DNA from: Chloroflexaceae bacterium
GTDB taxonomy: Bacteria; Chloroflexota; Chloroflexia; Chloroflexales; Chloroflexaceae
Assembly (NCBI GenBank): GCA_025057155.1
Contig: JANWYD010000001.1
Span: forward strand, 83,106 to 147,105
Length of the DNA: 64,000 nucleotides
Direction: 5' to 3'
Shown here: positions 25,773 through 38,166 of the stretch, piece by piece
Layout of the letters: every line of letters starts with the position of its first letter
Numbering within the stretch: the first letter of the stretch is position 1
The notes under the pieces: generated by a model
Databases searched by the model: none
What the model was told of the DNA's origin: nothing
The model's input: only the letters and a program-made list of their open reading frames with translations
Translations under genes and position numbers: made by a program

Positions 25773-26675
25773 TTACACCCTGACAGATTGTTCAGCAACC
25801 GGATTCCCGGAAGGTCGTGCGACCACCACGCGATCGCGCCCGGCCAGATCCTGATGCACCCGCACCTCGGCTCCGGGCAGGGCGGTCCGCACCAGATCGG
25901 CTACAGCCTGACCCTGCCATGCCCCAATCTCCAGCAGCAGGGCGCCGTGGGGGCGCAGGGCGGCGGGCGCCATGGCCAGCAGACGCCGGTAGACGGCGAC
26001 GCCGTTCGGCCCGCCGTCGAGAGCCAGGCGCGGCTCGTAGGCGCGCACCTCCGGGGCGATCTCGGCATACACGGTATAGGGCGGGTTGCTGACGATCAGA
26101 TCCACCGGTTCAGGAAGAGGGGCGAGCAGATCACCCTGGAGCAGACGCACGCGCTCCCGCAGCCTGTGCCGGGCGACGTTGCGCTCGGCCACCGCCAGAG
26201 CCTCCGGCGAGATATCCACAGCATAGACCAGGGCCTGGGGCAGATGCGTGGCCAGAGCAATGGCAATGGCCCCGCTGCCCGTGCCGATGTCGGCGATGGT
26301 AAGACCCGGCCAGCCTGCCGCATCGCTCTGCGTTTGCAACAGGCGACGGGCCTCAATCAGGGCCAGTTCGACCAGCACCTCGGTTTCGGGGCGGGGTATC
26401 AGGGTCGCAGGGGTCACCTCCAGGTCAAGGCCGTAGAACTCTTTGTGGCCGACCAGGTAGGCCACCGGTTCGCCGCGTTCGCGGCGAGCCACCAGCGCGG
26501 CGAAGGCGGCCGCCTGCTCAGGCGAGGGCAGATGCCGCCGCTCGGCAAGCACCCGCGCCCGTGGCCAGCCCAGAGTGTGCGCGAGGAGCAACTCGGCGTC
26601 GAGCCTGGGGGTGGCGCTCGTTGCCTGGAGGCGGGTGGCGGCGTCCTGGAGCAGTTCAGCTATTGATGCCGGCAT
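25773..26675 (-). CDS. prmC: Peptide chain release factor N5-glutamine methyltransferase
   Basis: A 300-residue methyltransferase that modifies the GGQ glutamine of release factors. A helical N-terminal domain ([13 protein letters not shown]) is followed by [10 protein letters not shown] and the Rossmann part: [16 protein letters not shown] binds AdoMet and the catalytic NPPY lies at about 197-200 ([12 protein letters not shown]), then EPRLALDGG. The ATG at 26675 ([10 protein letters not shown]) has GGGAGGG just ahead; the frame extends 41 codons further without support. It lies downstream of spoVR, 58 bases from its stop, on the same strand. Confidence 0.93.
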   Translation of the reverse strand: MPASIAELLQDAATRLQATSATPRLDAELLLAHTLGWPRARVLAERRHLPSPEQAAAFAALVARRERGEPVAYLVGHKEFYGLDLEVTPATLIPRPETEVLVELALIEARRLLQTQSDAAGWPGLTIADIGTGSGAIAIALATHLPQALVYAVDISPEALAVAERNVARHRLRERVRLLQGDLLAPLPEPVDLIVSNPPYTVYAEIAPEVRAYEPRLALDGGPNGVAVYRRLLAMAPAALRPHGALLLEIGAWQGQAVADLVRTALPGAEVRVHQDLAGRDRVVVARPSGNPVAEQSVRV

Positions 26676-26733
26676 TCCCTCCCGAAATATCTTGAGCCGA
26701 CGCTGCAGGCCAATCCTCTGGATTGCGCCACGG

Positions 26734-28230
26734 CTAATCAATGCGCCGCTCGGTAAAATCGCTGCCGTCGAAGGAGAGCAGGCGCTTCTTCTCGTCAATC
26801 ACCGTTTCGAGGTGGACGGGACGGGTCCAGATTTTATACAGGTTGCGCATAGTATCGCGCGCGTAGTCTATCTTCAGATCCACCCCTTCGTGGCGGTGGC
26901 GCAGATACAGCTCGCCGCGATTGTTATAGTTGCCGTCCTCGACATAAATGAACGGCTGGCCAAAGTTGGTGAGCCGGAAGAGCAACTTCTCCTTGATCTC
27001 CTTGAACTCGCGGGAGGCGATCTCATACATGTCCGTATCGCGATTGTAGCGATAGGTGAAGAGCTTATTCTCCAGCACGAACTCGGGTGTCAGAAACTCA
27101 TCAATAAAGGTGACATCGTTGTAAAGCCGGCGGACCTCGAAGATCTTCTGGCGTCCCAGGCCAAGCTGCCGGTCCCAGGTGCGTTTGGCGGCGATATCGT
27201 CGCACTCCTCATACTCTTTGCCGAACTTGCCCTTGTTCCAGCGGTCCTCGATGTCGCGCAGCAGCTCGAGGCCGAGTTTGTAGGGATTGAGCCGCCCGCC
27301 GCCGGTAGCGACGACGCCGGAGTGCAGGTCGGCGAAGGAAACGATCTCGGCGGCCGAGGCGACCTTCTGGGTCATGATCGTCGAGTGCCAGTAGGAGGCC
27401 CAGCCCTCGTTGAGGATCTTGGTCATCCCCTGCGGGGCGAAGTAGTAGGCCTCATCGCGAATGATCTCAAGCACCGTATGCTGCCAGCGCTCCAGGGGGG
27501 CGTAATTCATCAAGAACAGCAGCACGTCCTTCTGCGGATTTTCGGGGAAGCGGCGTTGTTTGGCGCGCTCGGCTTCCAGCTTCTGGCGCTGGGCTTCGAG
27601 ATACTCCGGCGGATTGATGAATTCACGCATGTACTCCCGTTCCACCTTCAGTCCTTCAACCACTTCCGGTTCTTCTTCTCCGACGAGCGGCTTGGGACTC
27701 TGGGCCTCGGGGCGGCGAATGTAGGGCGAGTGGTAGTCAATCAGGTTTTCCAGCGAGAGGCAGGTGTCAATAAAATCCTCAACCGTGTCATACCCGATCC
27801 GGTCAATGATCCGCTGGATGCGCGTGGCATGGTTCGCCATCGTATCCAGCATCTTACGGTTGGTATGGGCGAACCACATATTGTGCTTGAAGAAGTCCAC
27901 ATGCCCGGTCACGTGGGCCATGACCATCTTCTGGGTCACGTCTTCGTTGCCTTCGAGCAGGTAGGCGTAGGAGGGATTGTTGTTAATGACCATCTCGTAG
28001 ATGGTGCTGCCGGCCCAGACGTGCCCTTTGAGCAGCTGGTCGAACTCCATCCCGAAGCGCCAGTGGGGATAGCGCGTCGGGAAGCCGCCGAAGGCGGCGG
28101 TTTCGTAGAGGGTGCGGTAATCCAGCACCTCATAGATGATCGGGAAGAAGTCCAGGCCGTAGTCGCGGGCGATCTGTTCGATCTCCTCGCGAGCGGCTTC
28201 GAGATGCGGCGGAAGGCGTGTGCTTTTCAT
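26734..28230 (-). CDS. spoVR: SpoVR-family protein
   Basis: A 498-residue protein of the SpoVR/YcgB family. Typical segments: [19 protein letters not shown] near the start, [44 protein letters not shown] and [11 protein letters not shown]. The conserved His-rich segments suggest metal binding; activity is unknown. In many non-sporulating bacteria this gene travels with prkA and yeaH, as here, and the trio responds to nitrogen or stationary-phase stress. AGGAG precedes the ATG. An eight-base gap separates it from the GT-C-like gene upstream. Confidence 0.93.
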   Translation of the reverse strand: MKSTRLPPHLEAAREEIEQIARDYGLDFFPIIYEVLDYRTLYETAAFGGFPTRYPHWRFGMEFDQLLKGHVWAGSTIYEMVINNNPSYAYLLEGNEDVTQKMVMAHVTGHVDFFKHNMWFAHTNRKMLDTMANHATRIQRIIDRIGYDTVEDFIDTCLSLENLIDYHSPYIRRPEAQSPKPLVGEEEPEVVEGLKVEREYMREFINPPEYLEAQRQKLEAERAKQRRFPENPQKDVLLFLMNYAPLERWQHTVLEIIRDEAYYFAPQGMTKILNEGWASYWHSTIMTQKVASAAEIVSFADLHSGVVATGGGRLNPYKLGLELLRDIEDRWNKGKFGKEYEECDDIAAKRTWDRQLGLGRQKIFEVRRLYNDVTFIDEFLTPEFVLENKLFTYRYNRDTDMYEIASREFKEIKEKLLFRLTNFGQPFIYVEDGNYNNRGELYLRHRHEGVDLKIDYARDTMRNLYKIWTRPVHLETVIDEKKRLLSFDGSDFTERRID

Positions 28231-28238
28231 ACTCTCTC

Positions 28239-30476
28239 CTACCAGGAAACGCGGAGGGCGGAGCGAAAGATGACGCTGTGCGCGAAGAGGCTCAGCAAGA
28301 TCAGGGCCGCCAGGTTGCCGCGCCGGTCGTATTGTTCCATGATACCATCAGCAAGCGTCGCCGCAATAAGAATGTGGCTGAAGAGCCATACCCGCTCGAT
28401 CTCGCGGTAAAACAGCCCGGAGAAGAGCATCCCCAGCAGCAGAGCCATGAGGCCGAGCCCGAGGGCGTCGGCGGGCCGGCCTATGCCCGCGCAGATTCGC
28501 GCCATCTGCGCCAGGCCGTCACGTCCAAGCCGGTAGATGAGCCACGGTCCGAGGAACCAGGCATAGGCCACTGTGTTAACTGCCAGAAAGAAGAGGTAGC
28601 TCGACAGGCCAAGGGGTGATACGCGGGCCTCGACATCCAGGCGATTGTTGGCCACCCCGCTGAAAAATGCCGCCAGGCTATTGTAGCCGGTGGCGAGCCA
28701 GAGCGCGCCGAGCGGCAGCAGCACGGCGCCGGCGAGCGCCGCGCCAATCGCCGCCCAGCGCAGCGCATCGGCGAGCCGGCGCGGGCCGAGGGCCAGGCGG
28801 CGCGCCACCAGGGCCGCCACCACCAGCGCGAGCATCAGTGTGGTGAAGCTGAAGAGCAGACCGAGGGCGATCCAGGCCCCTGCGGCCAGGGCAGCGAGGA
28901 GTTGCGGCGCCGGCGGCCCGTCGGGTTGATCGAGGATCACCAGGGCGCGGTAGAGGCTGTAGATGGCCCAGGCCAGCACGGTGGCGTAGAGCGCGTCCAT
29001 AGAGGTGGCGGCGTAGATCATAAAGGCTGGTAATACGGCGTAGATCGCCGCAGCCAGGATCGCCGCCCGCTGGCCGGCCAGCGCCGCCGTCAGCCGGTAG
29101 GTCGGCCAGACGCCCAGGGCCGCAATGATGATCACCGCCCAGGTCGCCGGCTCGGGTCCCGGCCCGAAGAGGCGTTCGATGCCCCAGAGGAACAGGGTGC
29201 TGCCCGGCGGGTGAGTCTTGTTGTGCAGCACCAGGTCGGGCATACTGGCCACGTAGCCCCGTAGGAAGCCGAGCGGATCGTTGCCGACGCGGGGCACGTC
29301 GTGGATGTAGTTGCCCGACTGCTCGGCGAAGTGCTGGAACAACGACGGGTAGCCGCGCAGGCCGACTTTGAGAGTGGCCGGCAGCAGGGCAGCGGCGAGG
29401 GCCGTTGCGGCGATGACCAGCCCCGGCGCGGGCGGGTCAGGCGCGCGCAGCCAGGTGAGGATAGCGGCAGCGAAGGCGCCGAAGAGGGCCGCCGCGGGGA
29501 GTATGCCCCAGCCGAAGGCGCCTCCAGCGCGAGCCATCAGCGGGAAGGGCCAGGCGTAGCCCTCGCGGTGGGCCAGTACGTACCAGCCCAGGCTCATCAG
29601 GCCCAGGATAAGCAGGACGCCCAGGGTCTCGCGCTGCCAGGGGCCGAGGCGTGGCGTGACCCGCTGGTAGGCGACGAGGGCGCTAAAGATAAGGCCCAGG
29701 GCCACGGCGGTGAAGGCGCTCCAGTAGGGCAGGTCGGGGGCCAGGCGGATCGCGCCGCCGATCAGCCCCGCGCCAAGGGCCACGCTCAGGCTGGCAACCA
29801 GTCCCAGGCTGGCGATTTGAGGAATGCCGAGCCGACGCAGCACCCCGTAACTGCCCAGGGCCAGCCCCAGGTTCGCCAGCAACGCCCCCGGCGGCGGCAG
29901 CGCTCCCCGTTCCAGCGGGCGCGCGGCGACCGAACGCACTCCCACGCCCACGACGCGCCCGTTGCCGGAGGGATCCACCGTGGCGCTGAGGAGCGTCACG
30001 CACAGCGGCCCGCCTTCAGGGGCAGGGGGGAGCAGCAGATGGTAGGCGCGGTGCTCGGGCGCGATCGCCAGTGGGATGCTCAGCGCACCCACGCGCACAT
30101 CGGCGTAATCAACGGCTCGCCCGGCGCTCCCGGCGGTAACGGCGCTGCCCAGGAGGCGCAGGTCGAGGGCCGCCAGGGGCCGTGTAAGCCCCATTGCGGG
30201 CAGGCATACTGTCCCCGATCCCATCGTCCAGCGATAGGGCAGGCCGTGAGCCTCGCCCTCCAGAGACTGGAAGCCGGCGAAGAGGTCGCGGATGCGGTCA
30301 TCAGCGCGGATGTGGGCCTGGTAGGCGCTGGCGTAGTAGATGACGGTAAGGGCGAGGGCCAGCAGGCCGAGGAGCGTGACGGGGACCAGTTCGCGCCAGG
30401 AGGCGGCGCGGCGCGCGCGGCGAACCTGCGCGAGAAACGGCGCAGAGAGCGGAGGCACAGCGTCTTTCAGCACCAT
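28239..30476 (-). CDS. GT-C-like polytopic membrane protein
   Basis: A 745-residue membrane protein with about 13-15 hydrophobic spans. One span near 33-50 is followed by an outer beta-rich domain (about 55-200), then a cluster of spans. A loop near residue 415-425 reads [13 protein letters not shown], like the outer-face HPP motif of GT-C glycosyltransferases that use polyprenyl-phosphate sugars. [17 protein letters not shown] follows. Likely it glycosylates a protein or wall polymer outside the membrane; the acceptor is unknown. It is inserted between yeaH and spoVR, eight bases from spoVR, so it is co-transcribed with the stress genes. Confidence 0.65.
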   Translation of the reverse strand: MVLKDAVPPLSAPFLAQVRRARRAASWRELVPVTLLGLLALALTVIYYASAYQAHIRADDRIRDLFAGFQSLEGEAHGLPYRWTMGSGTVCLPAMGLTRPLAALDLRLLGSAVTAGSAGRAVDYADVRVGALSIPLAIAPEHRAYHLLLPPAPEGGPLCVTLLSATVDPSGNGRVVGVGVRSVAARPLERGALPPPGALLANLGLALGSYGVLRRLGIPQIASLGLVASLSVALGAGLIGGAIRLAPDLPYWSAFTAVALGLIFSALVAYQRVTPRLGPWQRETLGVLLILGLMSLGWYVLAHREGYAWPFPLMARAGGAFGWGILPAAALFGAFAAAILTWLRAPDPPAPGLVIAATALAAALLPATLKVGLRGYPSLFQHFAEQSGNYIHDVPRVGNDPLGFLRGYVASMPDLVLHNKTHPPGSTLFLWGIERLFGPGPEPATWAVIIIAALGVWPTYRLTAALAGQRAAILAAAIYAVLPAFMIYAATSMDALYATVLAWAIYSLYRALVILDQPDGPPAPQLLAALAAGAWIALGLLFSFTTLMLALVVAALVARRLALGPRRLADALRWAAIGAALAGAVLLPLGALWLATGYNSLAAFFSGVANNRLDVEARVSPLGLSSYLFFLAVNTVAYAWFLGPWLIYRLGRDGLAQMARICAGIGRPADALGLGLMALLLGMLFSGLFYREIERVWLFSHILIAATLADGIMEQYDRRGNLAALILLSLFAHSVIFRSALRVSW

Positions 30477-30655
30477 AGTGCGGTTCCAGGCGACCGGTTA
30501 CGGCGTCGCCGCGGGGTCAAGCGCGTCTGGATAGGCCGCGCCCGGGCTACAGGCGCCGATCTGGCACTGCGATGGCAATAGGATTACGCGCGACCCCCGG
30601 TATGAGGGCCGCGCGCCGTGAGCTCCCGATCCACCGGCCAGCCGTGGCGGCGGAC

Positions 30656-31771
30656 TCACTTGCCTTTACCCAGGAAATCCTTGATCGTATCGTAAATATC
30701 GTCACGCTCGGCGATCTCGGAGATCACGATCCGATCATCGCTGCCCAGGTACTCTTCGAGATCATGGGCGAAGCGGCCGGAACCGTAGAGCGAACGCACC
30801 TGCCCGTAGCAGAAGAGATTGACCTTGGGCAGCAGTTCTTTCTTGAGCAACTCGATACACTCGCGCGTATCGCCGCCGCCCCAGTTGTCGCCATCGGAGA
30901 AGTGGAAGGGGTAAATGTTCCACTCATCGGCGGGGTAGCGTTCGTCGATCAGCCGGTTGCAGAGCTTATAAGCCGAGGAGATCTTCGTACCGCCGCCCTC
31001 GCGGATGTGATAGAACGTCTCCTGGTCCACCTCCTTGGCCGCGGCATCGTGGACGATATAGCGAATATCGATCTCTTTGTACTGCGAGCGGAGCCAGGTT
31101 TCGATCCAGAAGGCGGTAATGCGCACCAGTTCCTTTTGCTCGGTGCCCATGGAGCCGGAGACGTCCATCATATAGATGATGACGGCGTTGCTCTCGGGGA
31201 GCATGGTCTCCTTCCAGGAGCGATAGCGCATATCGTCGCGAATAGGCACCACGACGGGGTTGCCTTCGTCGTAGTCGCCCGTGGCGAGCTGGCGGCGCAG
31301 CGCCTCGCGGTAGGTGCGCTTGAAATGGCGCAGCGAGTTGGGCCCGGTGCGGCGGATGCCGCTGTACCTGTCCTTCTCGCTGACGATATTCTTTTTGCCC
31401 TTGGGCTGAATATTGGGCAGTTGCAGTTCTTCGCCGAGGATGGCGGCCAGTTCCTCCAGGGAGACATCCACTTCGAGGACGTGCTGGCCCGGCTCGGCGC
31501 CGGCCTGCCCCTGCCCGGACTGACCATCGCCCTGGGCGATCGGATCGCCGATGTCGCCATCGCCCTGACCGACCCCGCCGCTCTGCCTGGCGCCATAGCG
31601 AAAATTGGGAATATCAATCTGCGGCACGGGGATGCTGACGTAGCGTTTTCCCTGCCGCCCGATCATCTCCCCCTGCGACATGTACTTGCGCAGGTCTTTT
31701 TTGATCTTCCCGCGAACGATCTGGCGAAAGCGCCCCAGGTCGCGGTCAACACGTTTCATGGACATAGACAT
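30656..31771 (-). CDS. yeaH: YeaH/YhbH-type DUF444 protein with VWA domain
   Basis: A 371-residue protein. The N-terminal part has [20 protein letters not shown] and [15 protein letters not shown], then a Gly/Gln-rich patch (about 62-95) and ITRTGPN-like [22 protein letters not shown]. The C-terminal von Willebrand A-like domain has the metal-site motif MMDVSGSMG (about 202-210). The family is always near prkA and spoVR; in enteric bacteria YeaG (PrkA) and YeaH act together under nitrogen starvation. It lies 114 bases after prkA with a hairpin between them. Exact role unknown. Confidence 0.93.
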   Translation of the reverse strand: MSMSMKRVDRDLGRFRQIVRGKIKKDLRKYMSQGEMIGRQGKRYVSIPVPQIDIPNFRYGARQSGGVGQGDGDIGDPIAQGDGQSGQGQAGAEPGQHVLEVDVSLEELAAILGEELQLPNIQPKGKKNIVSEKDRYSGIRRTGPNSLRHFKRTYREALRRQLATGDYDEGNPVVVPIRDDMRYRSWKETMLPESNAVIIYMMDVSGSMGTEQKELVRITAFWIETWLRSQYKEIDIRYIVHDAAAKEVDQETFYHIREGGGTKISSAYKLCNRLIDERYPADEWNIYPFHFSDGDNWGGGDTRECIELLKKELLPKVNLFCYGQVRSLYGSGRFAHDLEEYLGSDDRIVISEIAERDDIYDTIKDFLGKGK

Positions 31772-31800
31772 ACGGCGACGGTAGGAACGGCGAGGCGCGC

Positions 31801-31870
31801 GGCGTAAGGCATCTGGCAGATGAGCGCCTTCGCGCTGACCGGAATGCGCTCATGCTGTGCGCCTTACGCC
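31801..31870 (-). other. Large hairpin between prkA and yeaH
   Basis: GGCGTAAGGC (31801-31810) is the exact inverse of GCCTTACGCC (31861-31870), and TGAGCGC (31821-31827) pairs with GCGCTCA (31847-31853) inside it. It could protect the prkA transcript end or limit read-through into yeaH. Confidence 0.55.
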
Positions 31871-31885
31871 AGCCCCTCACCCCTC

Positions 31886-33973
<2,088 letters not shown>

Positions 33974-34241
33974 GGACACTTTCCTCCTGCTGCGGGACGT
34001 TGCCTGGCCGGGAGCGATGCTAACGGAACAGGCAGATAAGCCGCCACGCGGCGCGCGCCATTAGCCTGGCGTACCATCGGGCGCTGGCCAGCGGACGGTG
34101 TTGCTAATGTGCAGGTTTGCGATCTCAAGCTGTGGTGGTATCGTGTGGGCCGCGTATAGCGGTTGCTCAAGGCGACGCCAGGACTGCCTCTCCCCTTGCG
34201 ACCACTATACAGCTTTGGATCTCTGGGAATCTTCGCGAGGA

Positions 34242-34262
34242 GTGCCTGATAGATCAGGTGCC
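34242..34262. promoter_or_regulatory. Palindrome over the prkA transcription start, possible operator
   Basis: GTGCCTGATAGATCAGGTGCC contains the inverted repeat CCTGAT/ATCAGG with near-symmetric flanks and covers the predicted +1. A repressor site or start-site hairpin is possible. Confidence 0.4.
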
Positions 34263-34265
34263 TGC

Positions 34266-34294
34266 ATTATAACAACGCAACGGATGCGCGTCAA
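34266..34294 (-). promoter_or_regulatory. Strong sigma-70-type promoter for prkA
   Basis: TTGACG (34289-34294) and TATAAT (34266-34271) on the minus strand are 17 bases apart. The predicted start is near 34259, leaving a leader of about 285 bases to prkA. Confidence 0.8.
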
Positions 34295-34377
34295 GGATTT
34301 TATGTCGCGTCGGACGTGCATACGGCTGCTCCCACCGCTCATGAACGCCAAGGCTTTGCTCCCGCCGTTGCACCCGG

Positions 34378-35457
34378 TCACCGCAGCCGGTCGGCCACTG
34401 CGGCGCAAAAGCGTTCGGCGACGCGCGCCCAGTCGTAGCGCTGCACGTACTCCTGCCCATAGGCCCCGAAGGCGGCGCGCAGGGCGGGCCGTTCCAGCAT
34501 CTCGGTCAGGGCCGCAGCCAGAGCATTCACGTCGCCGGGGGGCACGAGCAGCCCGGCTTGCCCCGCCGGGACCACTTCGGGCACGGCGGCGGCGGTAGTG
34601 GCGACGATCGGCAGACCGGCGGCCATAGCTTCTAGAAAGACGATGCCGAAACCCTCCTGAACGCTGGGCAGGCAGAAGACGCTGGCGCGGCGGTACCAGG
34701 CGGCCACGGCAGCATTGTCGGGAAGGGCGCCGGTGAAGGTGACCGCGTCGCCGAGCCGGAGTTCTGCCGCCAGGGCGCGCAGGCGGGCGTGTTCGGGGCC
34801 ATCGCCGACGATCGCTAGCCGGGCGTCGGGGAACGGGCGGCGCAGTCGGGCGAAGGCTCGCAGCAGATCGGCGATATGCTTACGGGGGTACTGCCGGGCC
34901 ACGCAGAGGATCACGCGCCCGTCGGGGACAGGATCGCCAGCGGCGTCGAGCAGGCGGCGCCAGCAGAGCAGGTCAATGCCCTCCGGCGCCAGGCGCACCT
35001 TGCTGGCGGGCACGCCGTAGTGGTAGCCGATACGGCTGCGGCAGTACTCGCTGGTTGTCAGCACCAGCGGCGCGCGGCGGGCATTGCTGCGCTCCAGGCG
35101 CGAGAGCGCCCAGAGCTGCCTCCGCACGGCGCCCCGTTCGTGGAGCAGTTCTTCGGCGATGACGCCCTTGATGCTGCACACGTAAGGCGCGGGGGCGCGA
35201 TCGGCCACCAGGAAGCCGTCTATGTCAAAGCCGACGATCAGGTCGTAGCGCAGGGCGCGGAGCAGGGCCGGAGCCTGCAGGTTAAAGAGCAGACGCCGGG
35301 CGGTGAGCGCGGCTGGCCAGGGCTTCAGCGGGGCGATGCGCGTGACGCGATGGCCTCGTGCCTGCAAGGCCCGCCCCAGGCCGCCGATCGCCGCCGCCGT
35401 GCCGCTCCCTTCCGCCACCTGCTGGAGCCATGAGTCGAGAAAGGCGATGCGAGCCAC
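34378..35457 (-). CDS. GT4-family glycosyltransferase
   Basis: A 359-residue GT-B-fold enzyme. Seen: GLGRALQARGHRVTRI in the acceptor domain, LTTSEYCRSRI, then the donor domain with ILCVARQYPRKHIADLLRAF, LAIVGDGPEHARLR, the E-X7-E region PSVQEGFGIVFLEAMAAGLPIVAT and GLLVPPGDVNALAAAL. Donor and acceptor unknown. The start is a GTG at 35457 with GGGAG about eleven bases before it. A family 1 MITE lies upstream. Not clearly in an operon. Confidence 0.88.
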   Translation of the reverse strand: MARIAFLDSWLQQVAEGSGTAAAIGGLGRALQARGHRVTRIAPLKPWPAALTARRLLFNLQAPALLRALRYDLIVGFDIDGFLVADRAPAPYVCSIKGVIAEELLHERGAVRRQLWALSRLERSNARRAPLVLTTSEYCRSRIGYHYGVPASKVRLAPEGIDLLCWRRLLDAAGDPVPDGRVILCVARQYPRKHIADLLRAFARLRRPFPDARLAIVGDGPEHARLRALAAELRLGDAVTFTGALPDNAAVAAWYRRASVFCLPSVQEGFGIVFLEAMAAGLPIVATTAAAVPEVVPAGQAGLLVPPGDVNALAAALTEMLERPALRAAFGAYGQEYVQRYDWARVAERFCAAVADRLR

Positions 35458-35521
35458 GAATGTCTATACTCCCGTTGTGCAGGTAATCCGGATCGCAGGC
35501 GCCGGATGGGCTTCCACACTC

Positions 35522-35698
35522 CTCTCAGGTCTAGGGTTTTTCGAGCGAGAAGGGGTTTTCGGCATTCCAATGCGCTTCCGATCCTCACCCCCCCGCCCCT
35601 CTCTCCACCTACGGCGGAGAGGGGGGAGTTGGGCGTCCCAATGCCCCGGATGGCGCATGTGACGCGAGCATGCGCCGGAAAACCCTACACCTGAGAAC
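35522..35698 (+). mobile_element. MITE-like element, family 1 copy 2
   Basis: A 177-bp element beginning CTCTCAGGTCTAGGGTTTTT and ending in the inverse AAAACCCTACACCTGAGAA. The interior matches copies at 5924 (reverse) and 37860 (same orientation), including a GGAGAGGGG palindrome and GCATGCGCCGG near the right end. No clear target duplication was found, so one flank may have changed. Confidence 0.78.
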
Positions 35699-35764
35699 CT
35701 CTCCCCCCTCCTGTGCCGGGCATAGTCTCACTAACGATTATAAGTGTAATCCGGCGCACTCGCC

Positions 35765-35794
35765 TTGCGCCCGCTGATCGCGCGGCGGTACAAT
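35765..35794 (+). promoter_or_regulatory. Promoter for a probable leaderless lipoprotein transcript
   Basis: TTGCGC (35765-35770), 18 bases, then TACAAT (35789-35794). The ATG at 35801 is six bases after the -10 box and has no ribosome site, so transcription probably starts at the start codon. Confidence 0.55.
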
Positions 35795-35800
35795 GGCGGT

Positions 35801-37846
35801 ATGAAGAAACAGGTGCTCATCCTCGGCTTGCTGGCGCTGATCCTGGCTGCCTGCGCTCCGTTCAATATGGCTGACCCGCCCCCATCGCCCTCGCCGACGC
35901 CCCCCGCTACGGTCGCGGCGCGCCCGATGCCGGCCATTCCTACGCCAGCGTCCCCCGATCCCAGCCCCATACCGGTTGGCGGGAACGCGCCGCGTTCGAC
36001 TCCCGCCCCCACCGCTCCTGTGTCACCTGACGATGCGTTCGCCGCTCTCGATGCAGCCAGGCGCGCGCCGCGTGACCCGGTCGAGCTTGCCCGCGCCCTG
36101 GGCGCCTGCCGTCCCGCGCCGCAAGATTGTCCCACGGTGAGCCGTAACACACCTCTGGACGTGCAGGTCGGCGAGGTGCGCTCCTTCTACGTCACCGATC
36201 TTTCCACCAACGAGCAGTTCGAGGTCCAGGCGGAACTACGTTACGCCGGTCCTATCGTGCTGATGTATGTCGAGCAGGGTCTGCCCTACAACCAGGCCGA
36301 TCTGGAGGCGGCCGCGCGGACCTTTGAGCAGGAGATCTACCCGCGCACCCGCGAGATTTTCGGCTCGGAGGTGCAACCGGGCGTGGATGGCGACCGGCGC
36401 ATCACCATTCTCAACGCCAGCGATCCAAGCGGCCAGGTGCTTGGCTACTTCTCGGCCCAGGATCTGCTGCCGCGCCAGGTGAACCGCTTCAGCAACGAGC
36501 GCGAAATGTTCTTCATGAACCTGCAGATCCTCTCGTTTGCTGATGAGGAGTATCTGGAGGTGCTGGCGCACGAATTCCAGCACATGATTCATCAGAACGA
36601 ACAGCCGGGCAGCCCCACCTGGTTCAATGAGGGGGCCTCGCAACTGGCCGAGGATCTGAACGGTTACTTTGGCGATGGCTTCACGCCCTTTTACCTCTTC
36701 GAGCCTGATGTGCAGCTTACGGCCTGGTCGTCGGGGCTGGGCCAGTCGGGGGCGCATTACGGCGCCGCGCACCTCTTTATGCGCTACGTGTACGCGCAGT
36801 ATGCCAGTAAGGATCAACTGCTGCCGCTCATCCGCGCCGACGCGGGCAATGATCCGCGGGCCTTCGTGGCCCTCGCGGCGCGCCGTCGCCCTGACATTAC
36901 CACGTTCAGCGCCCTCGTCGCCGACTGGGCGGTGGCGAACCTGATTGATGACCCGGCGGTAGGCGATGGCCGCTACACCTATGATACTGGCCACGAGTTG
37001 CCGCAACTGCTGCCCTTCACCGTGCAGCCTGTCGCTGCCCGCGGATCGCTGCGGAACGAGACGGTAGCCCAGTTTGGCGCGGATTACTACGCCCTGCCCG
37101 CGGGCGCGCGCGAGGTGCGCTTTCGGGGCGCCACCAGCGTGGGCATCGCCAGCGAGCCAGCCCGCGGCGTGAGCTGGTGGAGCGGACGCAGCGATGACAG
37201 CTATGCCACGCTGACCCGCGCCTTCGACCTGAGCGGTCTCAATCGGGCCACCTTGCAGTTCGCCACCTGGTACGAGATTGAGAATGACTACGACTACGCC
37301 TTCGTCAGCGTATCCAACGACGGCGGCCAGACCTGGGAGACCCTCCCGGGTTCACTGACCACCGAGGATGATCCACAGGGGATGAACTATGGCCACGGCA
37401 TTACGGGGGTGAGCGGCGCGCCCGGCGCGAAGCTCGAAGATGGCGCGCGCGGCGTCTGGGTCGAAGAGAAGATCGATCTGACCCCATACGCGGGCCAGCG
37501 CATTCTCCTGCGCTTCTGGCAGATCAACGACCAGGGCTTCAACGCGCCGGGGATGTTAATTGACGACATTCGCATTCCCGAGCTGGGCTATGCCGATGAT
37601 GCAGAGAGTGGCGATGGGGGCTGGGAGGCGGCGGGCTTCGTGCGCACTGCCGGGGTGCTGCCGCAACGCTGGGAGTTGCGGCTGGTACGCACTGCCAATG
37701 GCCGCACAACTGTCGAGGCGTTGCCCGTGGACGCAGGTGGCTCGGCCCGGGCCAGTCTGGTTCCTGGCGAGCAGGCTGTGCTGGTGATCCTCGGGGCCAC
37801 CCCGCACACGACCGAGCGAGCGGCCTATCAACTGGACGTAGAATAG
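35801..37846 (+). CDS. Lipoprotein zinc metallopeptidase, immune inhibitor A-like
   Basis: A 681-residue lipoprotein. The signal peptide ends in LILAAC, the lipobox. A proline-rich linker (about 23-80) precedes a gluzincin/M6-like peptidase domain with HEFQHMIH (His257, Glu258, His261) and WFNEGASQLAED downstream as the third-ligand region. A C-terminal region (about 420-600) has jelly-roll features resembling MAM/immune inhibitor A (LQFATWYEIENDYDYAFVSVSNDGGQTW). It is anchored outside the membrane and probably digests extracellular protein. The ATG at 35801 gives the lipoprotein signal; upstream ATGs lie inside the promoter. A family 1 MITE is inserted just past its stop codon. Confidence 0.85.
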   Translation: MKKQVLILGLLALILAACAPFNMADPPPSPSPTPPATVAARPMPAIPTPASPDPSPIPVGGNAPRSTPAPTAPVSPDDAFAALDAARRAPRDPVELARALGACRPAPQDCPTVSRNTPLDVQVGEVRSFYVTDLSTNEQFEVQAELRYAGPIVLMYVEQGLPYNQADLEAAARTFEQEIYPRTREIFGSEVQPGVDGDRRITILNASDPSGQVLGYFSAQDLLPRQVNRFSNEREMFFMNLQILSFADEEYLEVLAHEFQHMIHQNEQPGSPTWFNEGASQLAEDLNGYFGDGFTPFYLFEPDVQLTAWSSGLGQSGAHYGAAHLFMRYVYAQYASKDQLLPLIRADAGNDPRAFVALAARRRPDITTFSALVADWAVANLIDDPAVGDGRYTYDTGHELPQLLPFTVQPVAARGSLRNETVAQFGADYYALPAGAREVRFRGATSVGIASEPARGVSWWSGRSDDSYATLTRAFDLSGLNRATLQFATWYEIENDYDYAFVSVSNDGGQTWETLPGSLTTEDDPQGMNYGHGITGVSGAPGAKLEDGARGVWVEEKIDLTPYAGQRILLRFWQINDQGFNAPGMLIDDIRIPELGYADDAESGDGGWEAAGFVRTAGVLPQRWELRLVRTANGRTTVEALPVDAGGSARASLVPGEQAVLVILGATPHTTERAAYQLDVE

Positions 37847-38166
37847 TCCCACGGGGGGCTTCTCAGGTGCAGGGTTTTTGAGCGAGAAGCGGTTTTCGGC
37901 ATTCCAATGCGCTTACGATCCTCATCCCCCCACCCCCCTCTCCCGCGGGCGGGAGGGGGGGATTTGGGCGTCCCGATGCCCCGGATGGCGCATGCGACGC
38001 GAGCATGCGCCGGAAAACCCTACACCTGAGAACACGGGAGGCAGGCTTCCCTGGAGGGTTAACCCTCCTTAACGACACGTCGCCGGCCTGATACTTCCAT
38101 TCTTCGTGCCGTCGCGTACTATTTTCGCATCTACAGGCACAGGTTGGGCGTAGTCAGGGGCAGGCG
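37847..38166. other. Gene-free interval with a MITE
   Basis: Apart from the MITE-like element (37860-38032) and its flanking repeats, about 120 bases precede the binding-protein gene. TACTAT near 38118 may be a -10 box, but no good -35 was seen. Confidence 0.5.
37850..38042 (+). mobile_element. MITE-like element, family 1 copy 3, with 10-bp target duplication
   Basis: The element (37860-38032, 173 bp) starts TTCTCAGGTGCAGGGTTTT and ends with its inverse, 18 of 19 bases matching. Flanks CACGGGGGGC (37850-37859) and CACGGGAGGC (38033-38042) agree at nine of ten bases. It begins 14 bases after the lipoprotein stop codon. No coding capacity. Confidence 0.82.

Larger units (their letters stand above)
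33974..34377. other. Gene-free interval: prkA promoter and leader
   Basis: The 404 bases between the GT4 gene stop and prkA hold a strong minus-strand promoter (34266-34294) and a palindrome near its start site. The remaining leader of about 285 bases has no recognised element. Confidence 0.6.
35458..35800. other. Gene-free divergent interval
   Basis: Between the divergent GT4 and lipoprotein genes: one family 1 MITE-like element (35522-35698), then about 65 bases to a promoter at 35765-35794. Confidence 0.6.

Noticed and set aside
26575..28410. 611-codon open frame opposite spoVR
   Set aside because: Antisense shadow; no family similarity and it runs across two real genes.
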